DNA of 47,236 bases. Origin: Chthoniobacter flavus. GTDB lineage: Bacteria; Verrucomicrobiota; Verrucomicrobiia; Chthoniobacterales; JACTMZ01. The position numbers were made by a program, and so were the translations under genes. This document shows positions 24,259-35,143 of the stretch, one piece after another (the first letter of the stretch is position 1; every line of letters starts with the position of its first letter). The notes under the pieces were generated by a model, which worked only from the letters and a program-made list of their open reading frames with translations, did not search any database and was not told the origin of the DNA. The DNA is taken from positions 1 through 47,236 of the forward strand of contig CAMDUL010000022.1 in the NCBI GenBank assembly GCA_945878135.1, given 5' to 3'.

Positions 24259-24338
24259 GAAACGTAAACGCTGGAACCCGGAGACAGGAGCGGCGACGAC
24301 TTGTTTTTCTCTCATCCCGTCACACTCGACTCCCGACT

Positions 24339-25400
24339 TCACTGCAGTTCCTCCGGAACCCGCGGGACGAGTTTCTTGATGTTCTCGGCCTCGCTCCGGT
24401 GACACACGAGCAGGGCGTCGCCGGTGTCTATGACAATAAGATCCTGCACGCCCGCGAGCGCGATGTGCTTGCCGCCGCTGGAAAAGACGATGTTGTGCGA
24501 GGCGTCCGAGGTCGTGAGCGGACAATTGGCCGCGTTGCCGCCCTCGCCCGCTTCGAGGTATTTGGCCACCGCGACCCAGCTGCCGACATCGTCCCAGTCG
24601 AACCCGGCCTCGAGTTCGAGCACGCGGGCGGCTTTTTCCATGATGGCGTAATCGACGGAAATTTTCGGCAGCTTCGGGAAATCCGAGGCGAGCAAAGCGT
24701 CGAGGCCATCGGTCGTGCCCATGCGCGAAACGAAGGCGGCGAGTTCCGGCGCGTGCCTGGTCAGCTCGCCCATGATGGCGGGGATCGACCAGATGAACAT
24801 CCCGGCGTTCCAGCGGAAGTTGCCCTGCTTGAGGAACGCTTCGGCCTGCGCAGGGTCGGGTTTCTCGCGGAAGCGTTCGACTTCGAAGATGGCGGGCTCC
24901 GCCGTGTTCGCACGCTTCCCCTGCTCGATGTATCCGAAACCCGGGCAGGCCCATGTCGGCTTGATGCCGATGGTGAGCAACGCACCGGAGGAAGCGGCCG
25001 CCTCGGCCCCGGCCAGCAGGTCGCGCCGGAAAGCAGCCGCGTCTTTGATCAGATGGTCGGCGGGCAAAACCGCCATGACGGCCTGCGGATCGCGGCGCAG
25101 GACAAGCCCGACTCCGAGCGCGACCGCGGGCGCGGTGTCGCGTTTGGCCGGCTCGGCCACGATGTTTTCCGCGGGCAACTGCCGGCAAGCCGCACGCACC
25201 GCGGCCTCCTGCTCTTGGTTGGTCAGCACGAAGACGCGCTCGGGCGGCACGGCATCGCCGAGACGGGCGATCGTTTCCTCCAGCATGGTGCGGTCGGAGA
25301 AAAGTTTGAGCAGCTGTTTGGGACGCGCTCGCCGGCTGTAGGGCCAGAAACGCTCGCCACTGCCGCCGGCGAGGATGAGGACGTAAAGATCGGGCTTCAC
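24339..25400 (-). CDS. manC: Mannose-1-phosphate guanylyltransferase
   Basis: 353 residues. Nucleotidyltransferase signature LILAGGSGERFWPYSRRARP at residues 8-27, PADHLIKD for sugar-phosphate/metal binding, GYIEQGKR, FREKPD with the catalytic lysine, RWNAGMFIW and the C-terminal TGDALLVCHR. The length shows the short form without the type II phosphomannose isomerase domain. It makes GDP-mannose for glycans or exopolysaccharide. No other sugar-nucleotide genes are adjacent. It is divergent from the small membrane protein gene. Confidence 0.92.
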   Translation of the reverse strand: MKPDLYVLILAGGSGERFWPYSRRARPKQLLKLFSDRTMLEETIARLGDAVPPERVFVLTNQEQEAAVRAACRQLPAENIVAEPAKRDTAPAVALGVGLVLRRDPQAVMAVLPADHLIKDAAAFRRDLLAGAEAAASSGALLTIGIKPTWACPGFGYIEQGKRANTAEPAIFEVERFREKPDPAQAEAFLKQGNFRWNAGMFIWSIPAIMGELTRHAPELAAFVSRMGTTDGLDALLASDFPKLPKISVDYAIMEKAARVLELEAGFDWDDVGSWVAVAKYLEAGEGGNAANCPLTTSDASHNIVFSSGGKHIALAGVQDLIVIDTGDALLVCHRSEAENIKKLVPRVPEELQ

Positions 25401-25483
25401 CGGAGTATGAGACGATTTTGCCGGGCGCGACGCAATCTTGCGTATGGAAAATCTGCGCCGGAAGTGCCGGTTCCGGTTGCCAC

Positions 25484-25507
25484 CGGCGGCGGGGTGGAGT
25501 ATGGGTT
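25484..25507 (+). promoter_or_regulatory. Possible sigma-70-like promoter for 25515 gene and maf
   Basis: A TTGCCA hexamer is followed after about 16 bases by GTATGG within the 114-base divergent region between manC and the small membrane protein gene. The match to consensus is moderate on the -35 side and weak on the -10 side, and the implied leader would be very short. This is a pattern guess only. Confidence 0.25.
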
Positions 25508-25514
25508 CACCGTT

Positions 25515-25811
25515 ATGGCACCCTTCTTCGACCGACTATCGCAGAATCTCTCGGGGACCTCCCTCGCCGCCGCGGCGGAAATGGCCGTCGGGGTGGGCGC
25601 AGGCCTGCTCGTCGCCGACCAACTCGGCAAAGGCGCGCGCCAACGCATCGGCCTCGTCGCGCTCATCGCGGGGTTGGCCGCGACCGTTCCCCTGCTCATC
25701 GGGGCGGGAGTCCGTGTCAACCGCGAGCTGGGCGAAGGCCGCCGCACGCGCCGCCGCCTCGAGACCATCCGCCACGATCCCGGGTTTCCGGACGACGGCG
25801 ATTTCTATTGA
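25515..25811 (+). CDS. Small membrane protein of unknown function
   Basis: 98 residues from MAPFFDRLSQNLSG. Two hydrophobic stretches (about 19-35 with glycine-rich GVGAGLLVADQLG, and about 46-66) suggest a hairpin of two helices. A basic, Arg-rich C-terminal tail follows (GEGRRTRRRLETIRHDPGF). No family recognised. Its stop overlaps the TTG start of maf, so the two are coupled; its role may relate to envelope or division, but that is guesswork. Confidence 0.65.
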   Translation: MAPFFDRLSQNLSGTSLAAAAEMAVGVGAGLLVADQLGKGARQRIGLVALIAGLAATVPLLIGAGVRVNRELGEGRRTRRRLETIRHDPGFPDDGDFY

Positions 25812-26386
25812 GCGGTCCGCGGATCGTCCTGGCTTCCTCGTCGCCGCGGCGCAGCGGATTGCTGCGTTCGGCCGGATTGGAATTTTCCATCGAGGCCTGC
25901 GAAACCGCGGAAATCCACGACCCCGCCCTCGGGTTGGCCGGCCTCGTCACGGCCAATGCCCGCACCAAAGCGATTGCGGTGGCCGCCGCGCATCCCGATG
26001 CGATCGTCATCGGTGCGGACACCCTGGTGTGGCTCGACGGGCATGCCCTCGGCAAGCCGGCCGATCCGGACCAGGCACGGCGGATGCTGGGGCGGCTCGC
26101 CGGGCGCGTGCACGAAGTCGCCACCGGCGTCCATCTCGTCCGTCTCGAACCGCACCGGCAGATCGAATTCCACGAAATCACGCGCGTGCGCTTCCGCGAA
26201 CTCGACGCAGCCGCGATCGACGATTACCTGACCCGCGTGCACGTGCTCGACAAAGCGGGCGCCTACGCCCTGCAGGACCACGGGGAACTGATCGTGGAAT
26301 CCGTCGACGGCAGCCGCTCGAATGTGGTGGGCCTGCCCCTCGCGCGCACGCTGGCAGCCTTGCGGAGGTTCATGGACGACGCGTAG
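25808..26386 (+). CDS. maf: Maf-family nucleotide pyrophosphatase
   Basis: 192 residues beginning at TTG 25808 (overlapping TGA of the upstream gene): LSGPRIVLASSSPRRSGLLR carries the canonical N-terminal ASxSPRR loop. IGADTLVWLDGHALGKPAD, AGRVHEVATGV and DKAGAYALQDHGELIVESVDGS follow in the family order. Maf proteins hydrolyse dTTP/UTP or modified nucleotides and can affect septation. No ATG lies close enough to preserve the first strand, supporting the TTG start. Adenine deaminase follows after nine bases. Confidence 0.9.
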   Translation: MSGPRIVLASSSPRRSGLLRSAGLEFSIEACETAEIHDPALGLAGLVTANARTKAIAVAAAHPDAIVIGADTLVWLDGHALGKPADPDQARRMLGRLAGRVHEVATGVHLVRLEPHRQIEFHEITRVRFRELDAAAIDDYLTRVHVLDKAGAYALQDHGELIVESVDGSRSNVVGLPLARTLAALRRFMDDA

Positions 26387-26395
26387 GTTGACAGC

Positions 26396-28066
26396 ATGAT
26401 CTCTCCCGGCACCACGCGCCACCAAGGACAAATCGTCGATCTCTTCGCACGACGGACCTACCCGGGATTCATTGAAGTCACGGACGGCAAAATCTCCGCC
26501 GTGCAGGAGGACCGCAGCGTGACCGAGCCGTCCTGCCTGTGCCCGGGCTTCGTCGATGCCCACGTGCACATCGAGAGTTCGATGCTCACGCCGCCCGAGT
26601 TCGCCCGCATCGCGGTGACCCACGGCACCGTGGCCACGGTTTCCGATCCGCACGAAATCGCCAATGTGCTCGGCACGGAGGGCGTCCGCTACATGCAGAA
26701 ACTGGCCGCCCAAACGCCCTGCAAAATCCATTTCGGCATCCCGTCCTGCGTGCCCGCGACCAACTTCGAAACAGCCGGCGCCACCATGGGACCGGAGGCC
26801 GTGGAGGAACTCTGCGCCGATCCCTCGCTCGTCTATCTTTCCGAGATGATGAATTTCCCCGGGGTCATCCACGGCGATCCCGAGGTGATGCAGAAAATCG
26901 AGATCGCCAAAAAACACGGCAAGCGTATCGACGGACACGCCCCCGGGTTGCGCGGCGCGGACCTCGCCGCCTACGTCGCGGCGGGCATCGAGACCGACCA
27001 CGAATGCTTCCAGATCGACGAGGCCCGCGAAAAATTGTCGCTCGGACAAAAGATCCTCATCCGCGAGGGATCCGCGGCAAAGAATTTCGAGGAACTGTGG
27101 CTGCTGCTCGGCGAGCATCCGGAGTCCTGCATGCTCTGCAGCGACGACAAGCACCCGGACGACCTTCTCGAAGGGCACATCAACAGCCTCTGCGCCCGTG
27201 CCGTGGCCAAAGGCGTTCCGGTTTTTCACGTTCTGCGGGCCGCGTGCCTCAACCCGGTGCTGCATTACGGTCTGCGCAGCGGCCTGCTGCGACCCGGTGA
27301 TCCGGCCGACTTCATCCGCTTGCAGGACCTCGCCGGCTTTGCCGTCGCGGAAACCTGGATCGACGGGCAATGCGTGGCGCGCGCCGGCGAGTCGCTCCTG
27401 CCGAGGAGCCGTTCGCCCCGCGCCAACAGGTTCCACGCGCTGCCGAAAAAGGCGTCCGATTTCGCCGTCCCCGCCGGACGCGGCACGATCCGCGTCATCG
27501 AGGCGCTCGACGGCCAGATCGTGACCGGCGCGGGGGAGGCCGAACCTCTCGTGCGCGACGGTCTCGCCTTGGCCGATGCCGCGCGGGATGTGCTCAAGAT
27601 CGCCGTGGTCAACCGCTACGGCGACGCTCCGCCGGCCGTCGCCTTTGTGCGCGGCGTCGGACTCAAACGCGGCGCGATCGCGTCCAGCGTGGCCCACGAT
27701 TGCCACAATCTCGTCGCCGTCGGAACCGGCGACGAGGAACTGGCCCGCGCCATCAACCTGCTCATCGCCAATGAAGGCGGCATCTGCGCCGTCGGCGACA
27801 GCCGGGACGATGTCCTTCCCCTGCCTGTGGCCGGGCTGATGAGCGACGGCTACGCCGAGGACGTCGCCGCCGGTTACGCCCGCCTCTCGGCCCAAGCAAA
27901 GGAGCTCGGCAGCACGTTGCACGCCCCGTTCATGACGCTGTCTTTTCTCGCCCTGCTCGTCATTCCCGCCCTCAAACTGAGCGACCTCGGGCTCTTCGAC
28001 GGGACGAAATTCGAATTCGTCCCCGTCTTCACCGGCGACCCGACGGTCGGCGTTGCGGCAAAGTAG
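26396..28066 (+). CDS. ade: Adenine deaminase
   Basis: 556 residues, matching the Ade/AdeC family length. Metal-binding site VDAHVHIESSMLTP around residues 53-66, MMNFPGVI, DGHAPGLRG, DHECFQ and the distinctive CSDDKHPDDLLEGHIN block; the C-terminal domain has SSVAHDCHNLVAVGTGD and LPLPVAGLMS. Converts adenine to hypoxanthine and ammonia for purine salvage. It is last in the plus-strand run with maf, followed by a small hairpin before the convergent ACT gene. Confidence 0.93.
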   Translation: MISPGTTRHQGQIVDLFARRTYPGFIEVTDGKISAVQEDRSVTEPSCLCPGFVDAHVHIESSMLTPPEFARIAVTHGTVATVSDPHEIANVLGTEGVRYMQKLAAQTPCKIHFGIPSCVPATNFETAGATMGPEAVEELCADPSLVYLSEMMNFPGVIHGDPEVMQKIEIAKKHGKRIDGHAPGLRGADLAAYVAAGIETDHECFQIDEAREKLSLGQKILIREGSAAKNFEELWLLLGEHPESCMLCSDDKHPDDLLEGHINSLCARAVAKGVPVFHVLRAACLNPVLHYGLRSGLLRPGDPADFIRLQDLAGFAVAETWIDGQCVARAGESLLPRSRSPRANRFHALPKKASDFAVPAGRGTIRVIEALDGQIVTGAGEAEPLVRDGLALADAARDVLKIAVVNRYGDAPPAVAFVRGVGLKRGAIASSVAHDCHNLVAVGTGDEELARAINLLIANEGGICAVGDSRDDVLPLPVAGLMSDGYAEDVAAGYARLSAQAKELGSTLHAPFMTLSFLALLVIPALKLSDLGLFDGTKFEFVPVFTGDPTVGVAAK

Positions 28067-28084
28067 AAGCGGCGGGGACGCTTC
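28066..28084 (+). terminator. Possible weak hairpin terminator after ade
   Basis: A perfect 6-bp stem GAAGCG/CGCTTC with a 7-base loop begins at the last base of the ade stop codon, in the 49-base gap to the convergent ACT gene. The following bases, CTCTGATTTTCTCC, hold only a short T run, so rho-independent function is uncertain. Confidence 0.35.
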
Positions 28085-28115
28085 CTCTGATTTTCTCCAA
28101 GCCCGGAAAACCCGC

Positions 28116-28520
28116 TCAGATCTTCAACGCTCTGAGCGCGGCCAGTGCGGACTTCGGATTGCTCACGCGAAGGATGAGCAACCCGCGAACATCGCCCGGG
28201 TGGCTGGCGAGGTAGGCGTATTCGATGTTGATCTTCTTTTTGGCCAGGGCCTTGGCGATTTTGGAAAGCGCGCCCGGTTGGTTGCGGTTTTCCACCATGA
28301 GCACGTCGCTCTCGACGACGAGCGTGCCACGCTCCTCGAACAAGTCCAAGGCGCGGTCCGGAGCGTCGAGCACCAACCGGACGACATTGTGGTCTGTGGT
28401 GTCGGACGTAGCCAAACCCCAGATGTTGATCCCCTCTTTGGACAGCACGTCGCAGACGGCGGCGAGGGTTCCGGGTTTATTTTCGATGAAAACGGCGAGT
28501 TGGGTGACGATTTTGACCAT
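28116..28520 (-). CDS. Tandem ACT-domain protein
   Basis: 134 residues forming two ACT domains: TQLAVFIENKPGTLAAVCDV (residues about 5-65) and VLMVENRNQPGALSKIAKAL (about 70-134), each with the ligand-binding N-x-P-G loop. No catalytic or DNA-binding domain is attached. Such stand-alone proteins often sense amino acids and regulate an enzyme in trans. The ATG at 28520 is preferred over the longer open frame to 28601 because the first ACT strand begins immediately after it. Divergent from uvrB. Confidence 0.88.
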   Translation of the reverse strand: MVKIVTQLAVFIENKPGTLAAVCDVLSKEGINIWGLATSDTTDHNVVRLVLDAPDRALDLFEERGTLVVESDVLMVENRNQPGALSKIAKALAKKKINIEYAYLASHPGDVRGLLILRVSNPKSALAALRALKI

Positions 28521-28654
28521 GAAATGTGCGGATTTCGCGCCGCGCCATGAGGACGCGGAGCCAAGCTTAAAGTAGAGCTGTCCCCGTTTTTTCTCAACCA
28601 CGTTCCTCTCACTGGCATCCGGCGCGCCGCGCGTCTAATTTGGAAGTCTCCGAC

Positions 28655-30802
<2,148 letters not shown>

Positions 30803-30828
30803 GCCGCCCGATTAGCCGCGACACGAAG

Positions 30829-31959
30829 ATGCCGACCAAAACCAAAAAAGCCGCCAAGGACGCCGCCGCTTACCTTGTTGCCGGCAACGACGAAATGGCC
30901 GTCAAATCCCGGGCCAAAGAGCTCGCCGCGGAACTCTCCCCGGCCGAGGGCGGTGAATTCGCCGTCGAGACGATCGACGCCCACGCGGACAACGCCGAGC
31001 ACGCCGCCTCGATCATCCGCGAAGCCATCCTCTCGCTCAGCATGCCTGGCTTCCTCGCCTCGGAAAAACTCGTCTGGCTGAAGAGCGCCAACTTTCTTTC
31101 CGACACGCAGCTCGGCGGGAGCAAAGCCGTGCTCGAAGCGCTCGAGGAATTGCAAAAAGTCCTCGAAAGCGGATTTCCCGAGGGCACCCGTTTCCTTTTC
31201 AGCGCGATCAGCCCGGACAAACGCCGCACCTTCTACAAAGCGCTGACCAAACTCGCGTCCACTGACATCCTCGACAAGCCCTCCGGCGGTCCGCGTTACG
31301 ACGAAGACGAAGCCGCGCGCCAAGCCGCGACTTCCGCCGCTCGCGAACGCAAATTGAAGTTCACCCCGGACGCCCTCGAACGCTTCGCCGCTTACGTCGG
31401 CTCGGATACCCGCCAAGTCCTCAACGAACTCGACAAAATCGACACCTACCTCGGCGACGAGCGACGCGAAATCCGCGAAGAAGACATCGCCCTCCTCGTC
31501 CCCGAAACCCGCCGCGGCATCATCTTCGAACTCGGCAACTGCCTCGCCCGCCGCAATCTCAAGTCGGCCAGCAATTGCCTGCAAAAACTTCTCGCCCAGG
31601 GCGAGGATCCCGTCGGCCTCCTTTACGCCGCCATCATGCCGACCATCCAGCGCATGACCGCCGCCGCCGTGCTCATCGAGGAATACGGACTCCGCGTGCC
31701 CCCGAGCTACCCGGCCTTCCAGTCCGCGCTCGAACAGCTTCCCCCCGACGCACAGGAAATTCTCCCGCGCAAAAAAGACGGCACCCTCAACGCCTACGGC
31801 TTCTACATGTCCGCGCAGGAAGCCAAACGCTTCAAGGCCCGCGAACTGGCCGAAGCCACCATCGCCTGCGCCGAGGCCACCACGTCCATCATGTCCACCG
31901 GTTCCGATCCGGCGCTCATTCTGCAGCAACTGCTCGTGCGTATTCTCACTCCGCGATGA
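30829..31959 (+). CDS. holA: DNA polymerase III delta subunit
   Basis: 376 residues; delta is the clamp-loader wrench and is typically about 340. The N-terminal Lys-rich segment (PTKTKKAAKDAAAYLVAGND) leads into the AAA-like fold: LSLSMPGFLASEKLVWLKSA, FLFSAISPDKRRTFYK, the Gln/Glu-rich region about 170-190, then domain III with FAAYVGSDTRQVLNELDKI, and ALILQQLLVRILT at the end. HolA is poorly conserved, but the order of these blocks is characteristic. Cotranscribed with uvrB. Confidence 0.85.
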   Translation: MPTKTKKAAKDAAAYLVAGNDEMAVKSRAKELAAELSPAEGGEFAVETIDAHADNAEHAASIIREAILSLSMPGFLASEKLVWLKSANFLSDTQLGGSKAVLEALEELQKVLESGFPEGTRFLFSAISPDKRRTFYKALTKLASTDILDKPSGGPRYDEDEAARQAATSAARERKLKFTPDALERFAAYVGSDTRQVLNELDKIDTYLGDERREIREEDIALLVPETRRGIIFELGNCLARRNLKSASNCLQKLLAQGEDPVGLLYAAIMPTIQRMTAAAVLIEEYGLRVPPSYPAFQSALEQLPPDAQEILPRKKDGTLNAYGFYMSAQEAKRFKARELAEATIACAEATTSIMSTGSDPALILQQLLVRILTPR

Positions 31960-31994
31960 CAAGGAAACCGGAGCAGGAAACAACCCGAATTGAG

Positions 31995-32011
31995 ACCGCC
32001 ACTCCGGCGGT
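31995..32011. terminator. Hairpin between holA and convergent acetyltransferase
   Basis: ACCGCC pairs with GGCGGT around a 5-base loop; a competing GCCAC/GTGGC stem overlaps it. It lies in the 97-base gap between the ends of the convergent holA and acetyltransferase genes. No T-tract follows on either strand, so this is a structural candidate only. I see no gene in the gap. Confidence 0.35.
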
Positions 32012-32056
32012 GGCGAGCGGAAGTGCGGATAAATACGCGAAGACGGAGCGCGGGGA

Positions 32057-32650
32057 TCATCCCAGCGGCTTCAGCCAAAACTGCATCGGGTGTTCGGTGC
32101 TGGCAGACTGATCGATATCTTTCCACGCGTAGCTGGTGCGGAGTTTCGGCTCCGGTGCGTAGCCGAAGCGCCGCCACACCGCGTCGAGCGGTTCCCAGCG
32201 CGGGGGGCGCAGCGGATGGTTCTCCGGCCTGACCACGCCGCAGAAGCTCATCCATGACATGCCGCCAAGTCCTCTGGCGTAAGACTCGCGCGCCTCGAAG
32301 AACGCGCGATAAATCCCGCGCCCGCGCCACGCCGGGAGCAACACCGATTCACCGCAGTAGAAGACCGTGGTGAGGTCCAGACCCAGCGCCTCGAACGGCC
32401 GCACAAAGGCTTCGGTCTCGGCGGCGAGCGGAATCCCCGTCGAGGCCCCCACGATGGAATCTCCGTCCCGCGCGAGCACAGCGATGGCCTCACCCGAGGC
32501 GGTGTAAGTGCGCAGATACTCGGCTTCGTAAGCCTCGCTGCCGTCGTAAAGATACGGATACTCACGGAAAACGGTCATGCGGAGCCTCGCGAGGTCCGGG
32601 ATGTATCCGGCGAGGGCGGCGCCGACCACCGTTTCCAGTTGCATGCTCAT
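32057..32650 (-). CDS. GNAT-family N-acetyltransferase
   Basis: 197 residues. The acetyl-CoA-binding region is visible as GESVLLPAWRGRGIYRAFFE near residues 99-118, with the Arg/Gln-x-x-Gly-x-Gly/Ala pattern here as RGRGIY. An N-terminal RLRMTVFREYPYLYDG segment and an acidic/aromatic middle fit the fold. The substrate is unknown. It is a single gene, divergent from the DUF1801 gene and convergent with holA. Confidence 0.75.
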   Translation of the reverse strand: MSMQLETVVGAALAGYIPDLARLRMTVFREYPYLYDGSEAYEAEYLRTYTASGEAIAVLARDGDSIVGASTGIPLAAETEAFVRPFEALGLDLTTVFYCGESVLLPAWRGRGIYRAFFEARESYARGLGGMSWMSFCGVVRPENHPLRPPRWEPLDAVWRRFGYAPEPKLRTSYAWKDIDQSASTEHPMQFWLKPLG

Positions 32651-32806
32651 TTGGGATCCCTGAATTCAGCTACGCAACGTAATCCAACTTCCCCCCGATC
32701 CAAGCCGGGAAGAAGCCAGAGGGCGCGCCGGTGACGGAGCACGTTGACCAGATCCGGCCCTTCGCTTGATTTGCCGAATTTTCTGGTGAGAATCCTGCCT
32801 ACGCAA

Positions 32807-33220
32807 ATGAGAGAAAAACCCAAACTGCTCTCCGGCGGCAATCCGCAGATCCCGAAGGGCGACGGCGATGCGCCCGTGCGGGCCTACATTGCGGCCATGC
32901 CCGGTTGGAAGCAGGACATCGGGCGAAAACTCGACGCGCTCATCACCAAATCCGTGCCCGGGGTGCAAAAGGGAGTGCGCTGGAACTCGCCTTTTTACGG
33001 CGTGGAAGGAAGCGGATGGTTCCTCGGCGCGCATTGCCTGACCAAATACGTGAAGGTCACTTTCTTCCGCGGACTGTCGTTGAAACCGATCCCGCCCGGC
33101 GGCACGCCGAAAAGCGGCGACGCACGCTGGCTCGATATCTACGAGGACGACGGCTTCGACGAAAACCAGATGACCGCGTGGATCAAGCAGGCCGCGGCTT
33201 TGCCCGGCTGGATCCCCTGA
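32807..33220 (+). CDS. DUF1801 (YdhG-like) family protein
   Basis: 137 residues from MREKPKLLSGGN. The family core is DAPVRAYIAAMPGWKQDIGR, then KGVRWNSPFYGVEG, YVKVTFFRGLSL and ARWLDIYEDDGFDENQM. These small alpha/beta proteins have no established enzymatic activity. The 156-base region before it has no recognisable operator. The stop lies nine bases from the convergent stop of the unknown gene at 33229. Confidence 0.85.
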   Translation: MREKPKLLSGGNPQIPKGDGDAPVRAYIAAMPGWKQDIGRKLDALITKSVPGVQKGVRWNSPFYGVEGSGWFLGAHCLTKYVKVTFFRGLSLKPIPPGGTPKSGDARWLDIYEDDGFDENQMTAWIKQAAALPGWIP

Positions 33221-33228
33221 AACGAGGA

Positions 33229-34539
33229 TCAGTGGCCGGCCACCATCACCGGCGCCAGAATCGCATCGCGCATGCCGTGTAGCAATTTCTTGTCCGACGG
33301 ACAAATCGTGGCCAGCACGCCGCCCAGTTTCGTCTCGCGCTCACCGCAGAGATAATAAGGACACAACCGCACCCGTCCCTTCATCGCTTGTAGCGGCGGT
33401 CTGTGACCGTCGGTGCCCAGATAGTCCATCCCGACAACCCGCGCGTGATGAAAGCGCTGCAAAATCCACGGCCTCCGGTCCCAATCGCCCAACGCCTCGT
33501 CGATCGCCCGCACCCAGTCCTCGTGGGACAAATCCTGTCCGACCTTCACGCTGCGGGATCCCCAGGCCAACTCGGAGAACCCGCTGATCTTGATGACCAG
33601 CTCACGCTCGCGCTGGCTGAACTTCTTCAATTCCTCCCAGCTCTGGATTTCCAGGCCCGGGTAAACCCCGGTCGGCGGCAAGGGCTGCGGGTCCATCAGC
33701 CACGTGCGCGGGATCACTTTCTGCAGCGCGGCGAAATGCTTGTCGCCCAATTCGCGCCGCCAGAAATCCGCGAGCGGACGCAACCAGAACAAAGCAAACC
33801 AGAGCTTTTCCTCGATCCACGGCTTGGGCGGCGGGGTCATGCGGTGTTTTCCGTCGGCCACCCCGCGCAAAAGCTCCATCGATCCGGGAATGTTCGGCAA
33901 ATCGAACAATTCGAAAAAGCGGTAAAGGTTCGCGCGCAAATCTTGCGGCACCTTCTCCGCGTCGACCACGCGCGCTCCGATGCGCGCGGCCATCCACTCC
34001 ATTTCCGGACGGTAGTCCGCGGCCTCGACGGACATGACAATGTCGCCGGCGTCCACCACCGCACGGAACCCCTCCTCCATCCCCTTGCCCCCGACGACGT
34101 CGAATCCTTCGCCCGCATAAACTTCATTCAGCCATGCGGTCAGACCAATCCCACCCGGCACATTGTCCAATTCGGCAATGGTGAAGCCTTCTTCCGTCAG
34201 GATGACATCCGGACGCAACACGCGCGGCACCTCCCCGGCGATGGCTTTGGACCGCGCCAAGTCGACCAATTCGGGCGGCTTGCCCCGGTCGAGCAGTTCC
34301 GCGATCCATGCCGGACGTTTGCCCGACGCGCTCAGGCGGTAGAGCAAGTTGCACGCCTCGGTGAACTTGCGCAGACGGAAGCCGAGCTTTTCCAATTCCT
34401 CGTCCATCCCCGGCGGCAGCGCAAACGGCTCGGGCGAAACCCGCCATTCCTTGCCGGCGAAAAGCCCGCCCGGCGGCATGGCCGCGCGGATGCGTTCCGC
34501 GCGGGCGAGGCGTTCGGATTCCGGGATCGCTGCGCTCAC
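33229..34539 (-). CDS. Conserved protein of unknown function, ATP-grasp-like, coupled to ruvA
   Basis: 436 residues, soluble. Motifs such as GFTIAELDNVPGGIGLTAWL (about 115-135) and ELVIKISGFSELAWGSRSVKVG (about 300-320) recall glutathionylspermidine-synthase-like or circularly permuted ATP-grasp proteins, but I cannot confirm an ATP site. A repeat copy (33388-33413) encodes GTDGHRPPLQA near residue 380. Initiation is at GTG 34539, overlapping the ruvA stop (GTGA), so both come from one transcript although no functional link is known. Confidence 0.65.
   Translation of the reverse strand: MSAAIPESERLARAERIRAAMPPGGLFAGKEWRVSPEPFALPPGMDEELEKLGFRLRKFTEACNLLYRLSASGKRPAWIAELLDRGKPPELVDLARSKAIAGEVPRVLRPDVILTEEGFTIAELDNVPGGIGLTAWLNEVYAGEGFDVVGGKGMEEGFRAVVDAGDIVMSVEAADYRPEMEWMAARIGARVVDAEKVPQDLRANLYRFFELFDLPNIPGSMELLRGVADGKHRMTPPPKPWIEEKLWFALFWLRPLADFWRRELGDKHFAALQKVIPRTWLMDPQPLPPTGVYPGLEIQSWEELKKFSQRERELVIKISGFSELAWGSRSVKVGQDLSHEDWVRAIDEALGDWDRRPWILQRFHHARVVGMDYLGTDGHRPPLQAMKGRVRLCPYYLCGERETKLGGVLATICPSDKKLLHGMRDAILAPVMVAGH
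33388..33413. repeat. Single REP-like unit inside the 33229 gene
   Basis: The plus strand reads TTGTAGCGGCGGTCTGTGAC followed by CGTCGG. It matches the arms at 16978-17049 and shares TGTAGCGGCG with the crtY and PP2C elements. Only one arm is present. It is in frame and adds a short hydrophilic insertion between GMDYL and MKGRV in the host protein. Confidence 0.72.
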
Positions 34540-35138
34540 ACCAAGCCCTTCAGCGCCAGGCGCACCAATTCCTCGGTCCCCGCCTCTTTGTTTTTCAGCG
34601 CCACCTCACGCACCGCCTTGGCCGCATCAACCTGCTTGTAGCCGAGCGCGATGAGGGCCAGCACCGCATCATTGGCCGCACGGGCTTCGGGCGAAGGCGC
34701 TTTGTCCGCACTGGCCGCTTCCCACGCCGCGGCGACCCCGAGTTTGTCTTTCAACTCGAGAACGATCCGTTCGGCCGTCTTTTTGCCCAATCCGCTGATT
34801 TTGGCGATCGAGGCGATATCCGAATCGACCACCGCGGCTTTGAAGCGCATCACGTCCATGCCGCTGAGCACAGCAAGGGCCAACTTCGGTCCGACCCCGC
34901 TGACCCGGGTGAGCAAAAGCCGGAAAAGATCCCGCTCCTCCGTCGAGGCGAAACCGAACAAAATATGCGCGTCCTCCCGCACCTGCAGGTGGGTCAGAAG
35001 CCGCACCGGTTGTCCCGGTTGCGGGAGACGATCGTAGCTGGAGAGCGGGATCAAAACCTCGTAGCCTACCCCGTGCACCTCGACCACCACCTGCGTGGGC
35101 AGGACCTCGCGCAGCACGCCATCCAAATACGTAATCAT
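34536..35138 (-). CDS. ruvA: Holliday junction DNA helicase subunit RuvA
   Basis: 200 residues, the standard length. The N-terminal OB-fold (MITYLDGVLREVLPTQVVVE, GVGYEVLIPLSSY) is followed by tandem helix-hairpin-helix motifs (RVSGVGPKLALAVLSGM and KISGLGKKTAERIVLELKDK) and a C-terminal RuvB-contacting domain (DAVLALIALGYKQVDAAKAV). RuvA tetramers hold Holliday junctions for RuvB. ruvB and ruvC are not in the window. The start codon is only five bases from that of the divergent exported protein gene. Confidence 0.96.
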   Translation of the reverse strand: MITYLDGVLREVLPTQVVVEVHGVGYEVLIPLSSYDRLPQPGQPVRLLTHLQVREDAHILFGFASTEERDLFRLLLTRVSGVGPKLALAVLSGMDVMRFKAAVVDSDIASIAKISGLGKKTAERIVLELKDKLGVAAAWEAASADKAPSPEARAANDAVLALIALGYKQVDAAKAVREVALKNKEAGTEELVRLALKGLV

Positions 35139-35143
35139 CGACG

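Noticed and set aside
25805..27922. 705-codon minus-strand open frame over maf and adenine deaminase
   Set aside because: Antisense of two clearly recognised enzymes; a GC-rich third-position effect gives long stop-free shadows.
28521..28654. LexA/SOS box before uvrB
   Set aside because: Neither the CTGT-N8-ACAG nor the GAAC-N4-GTTC pattern is present in this region.
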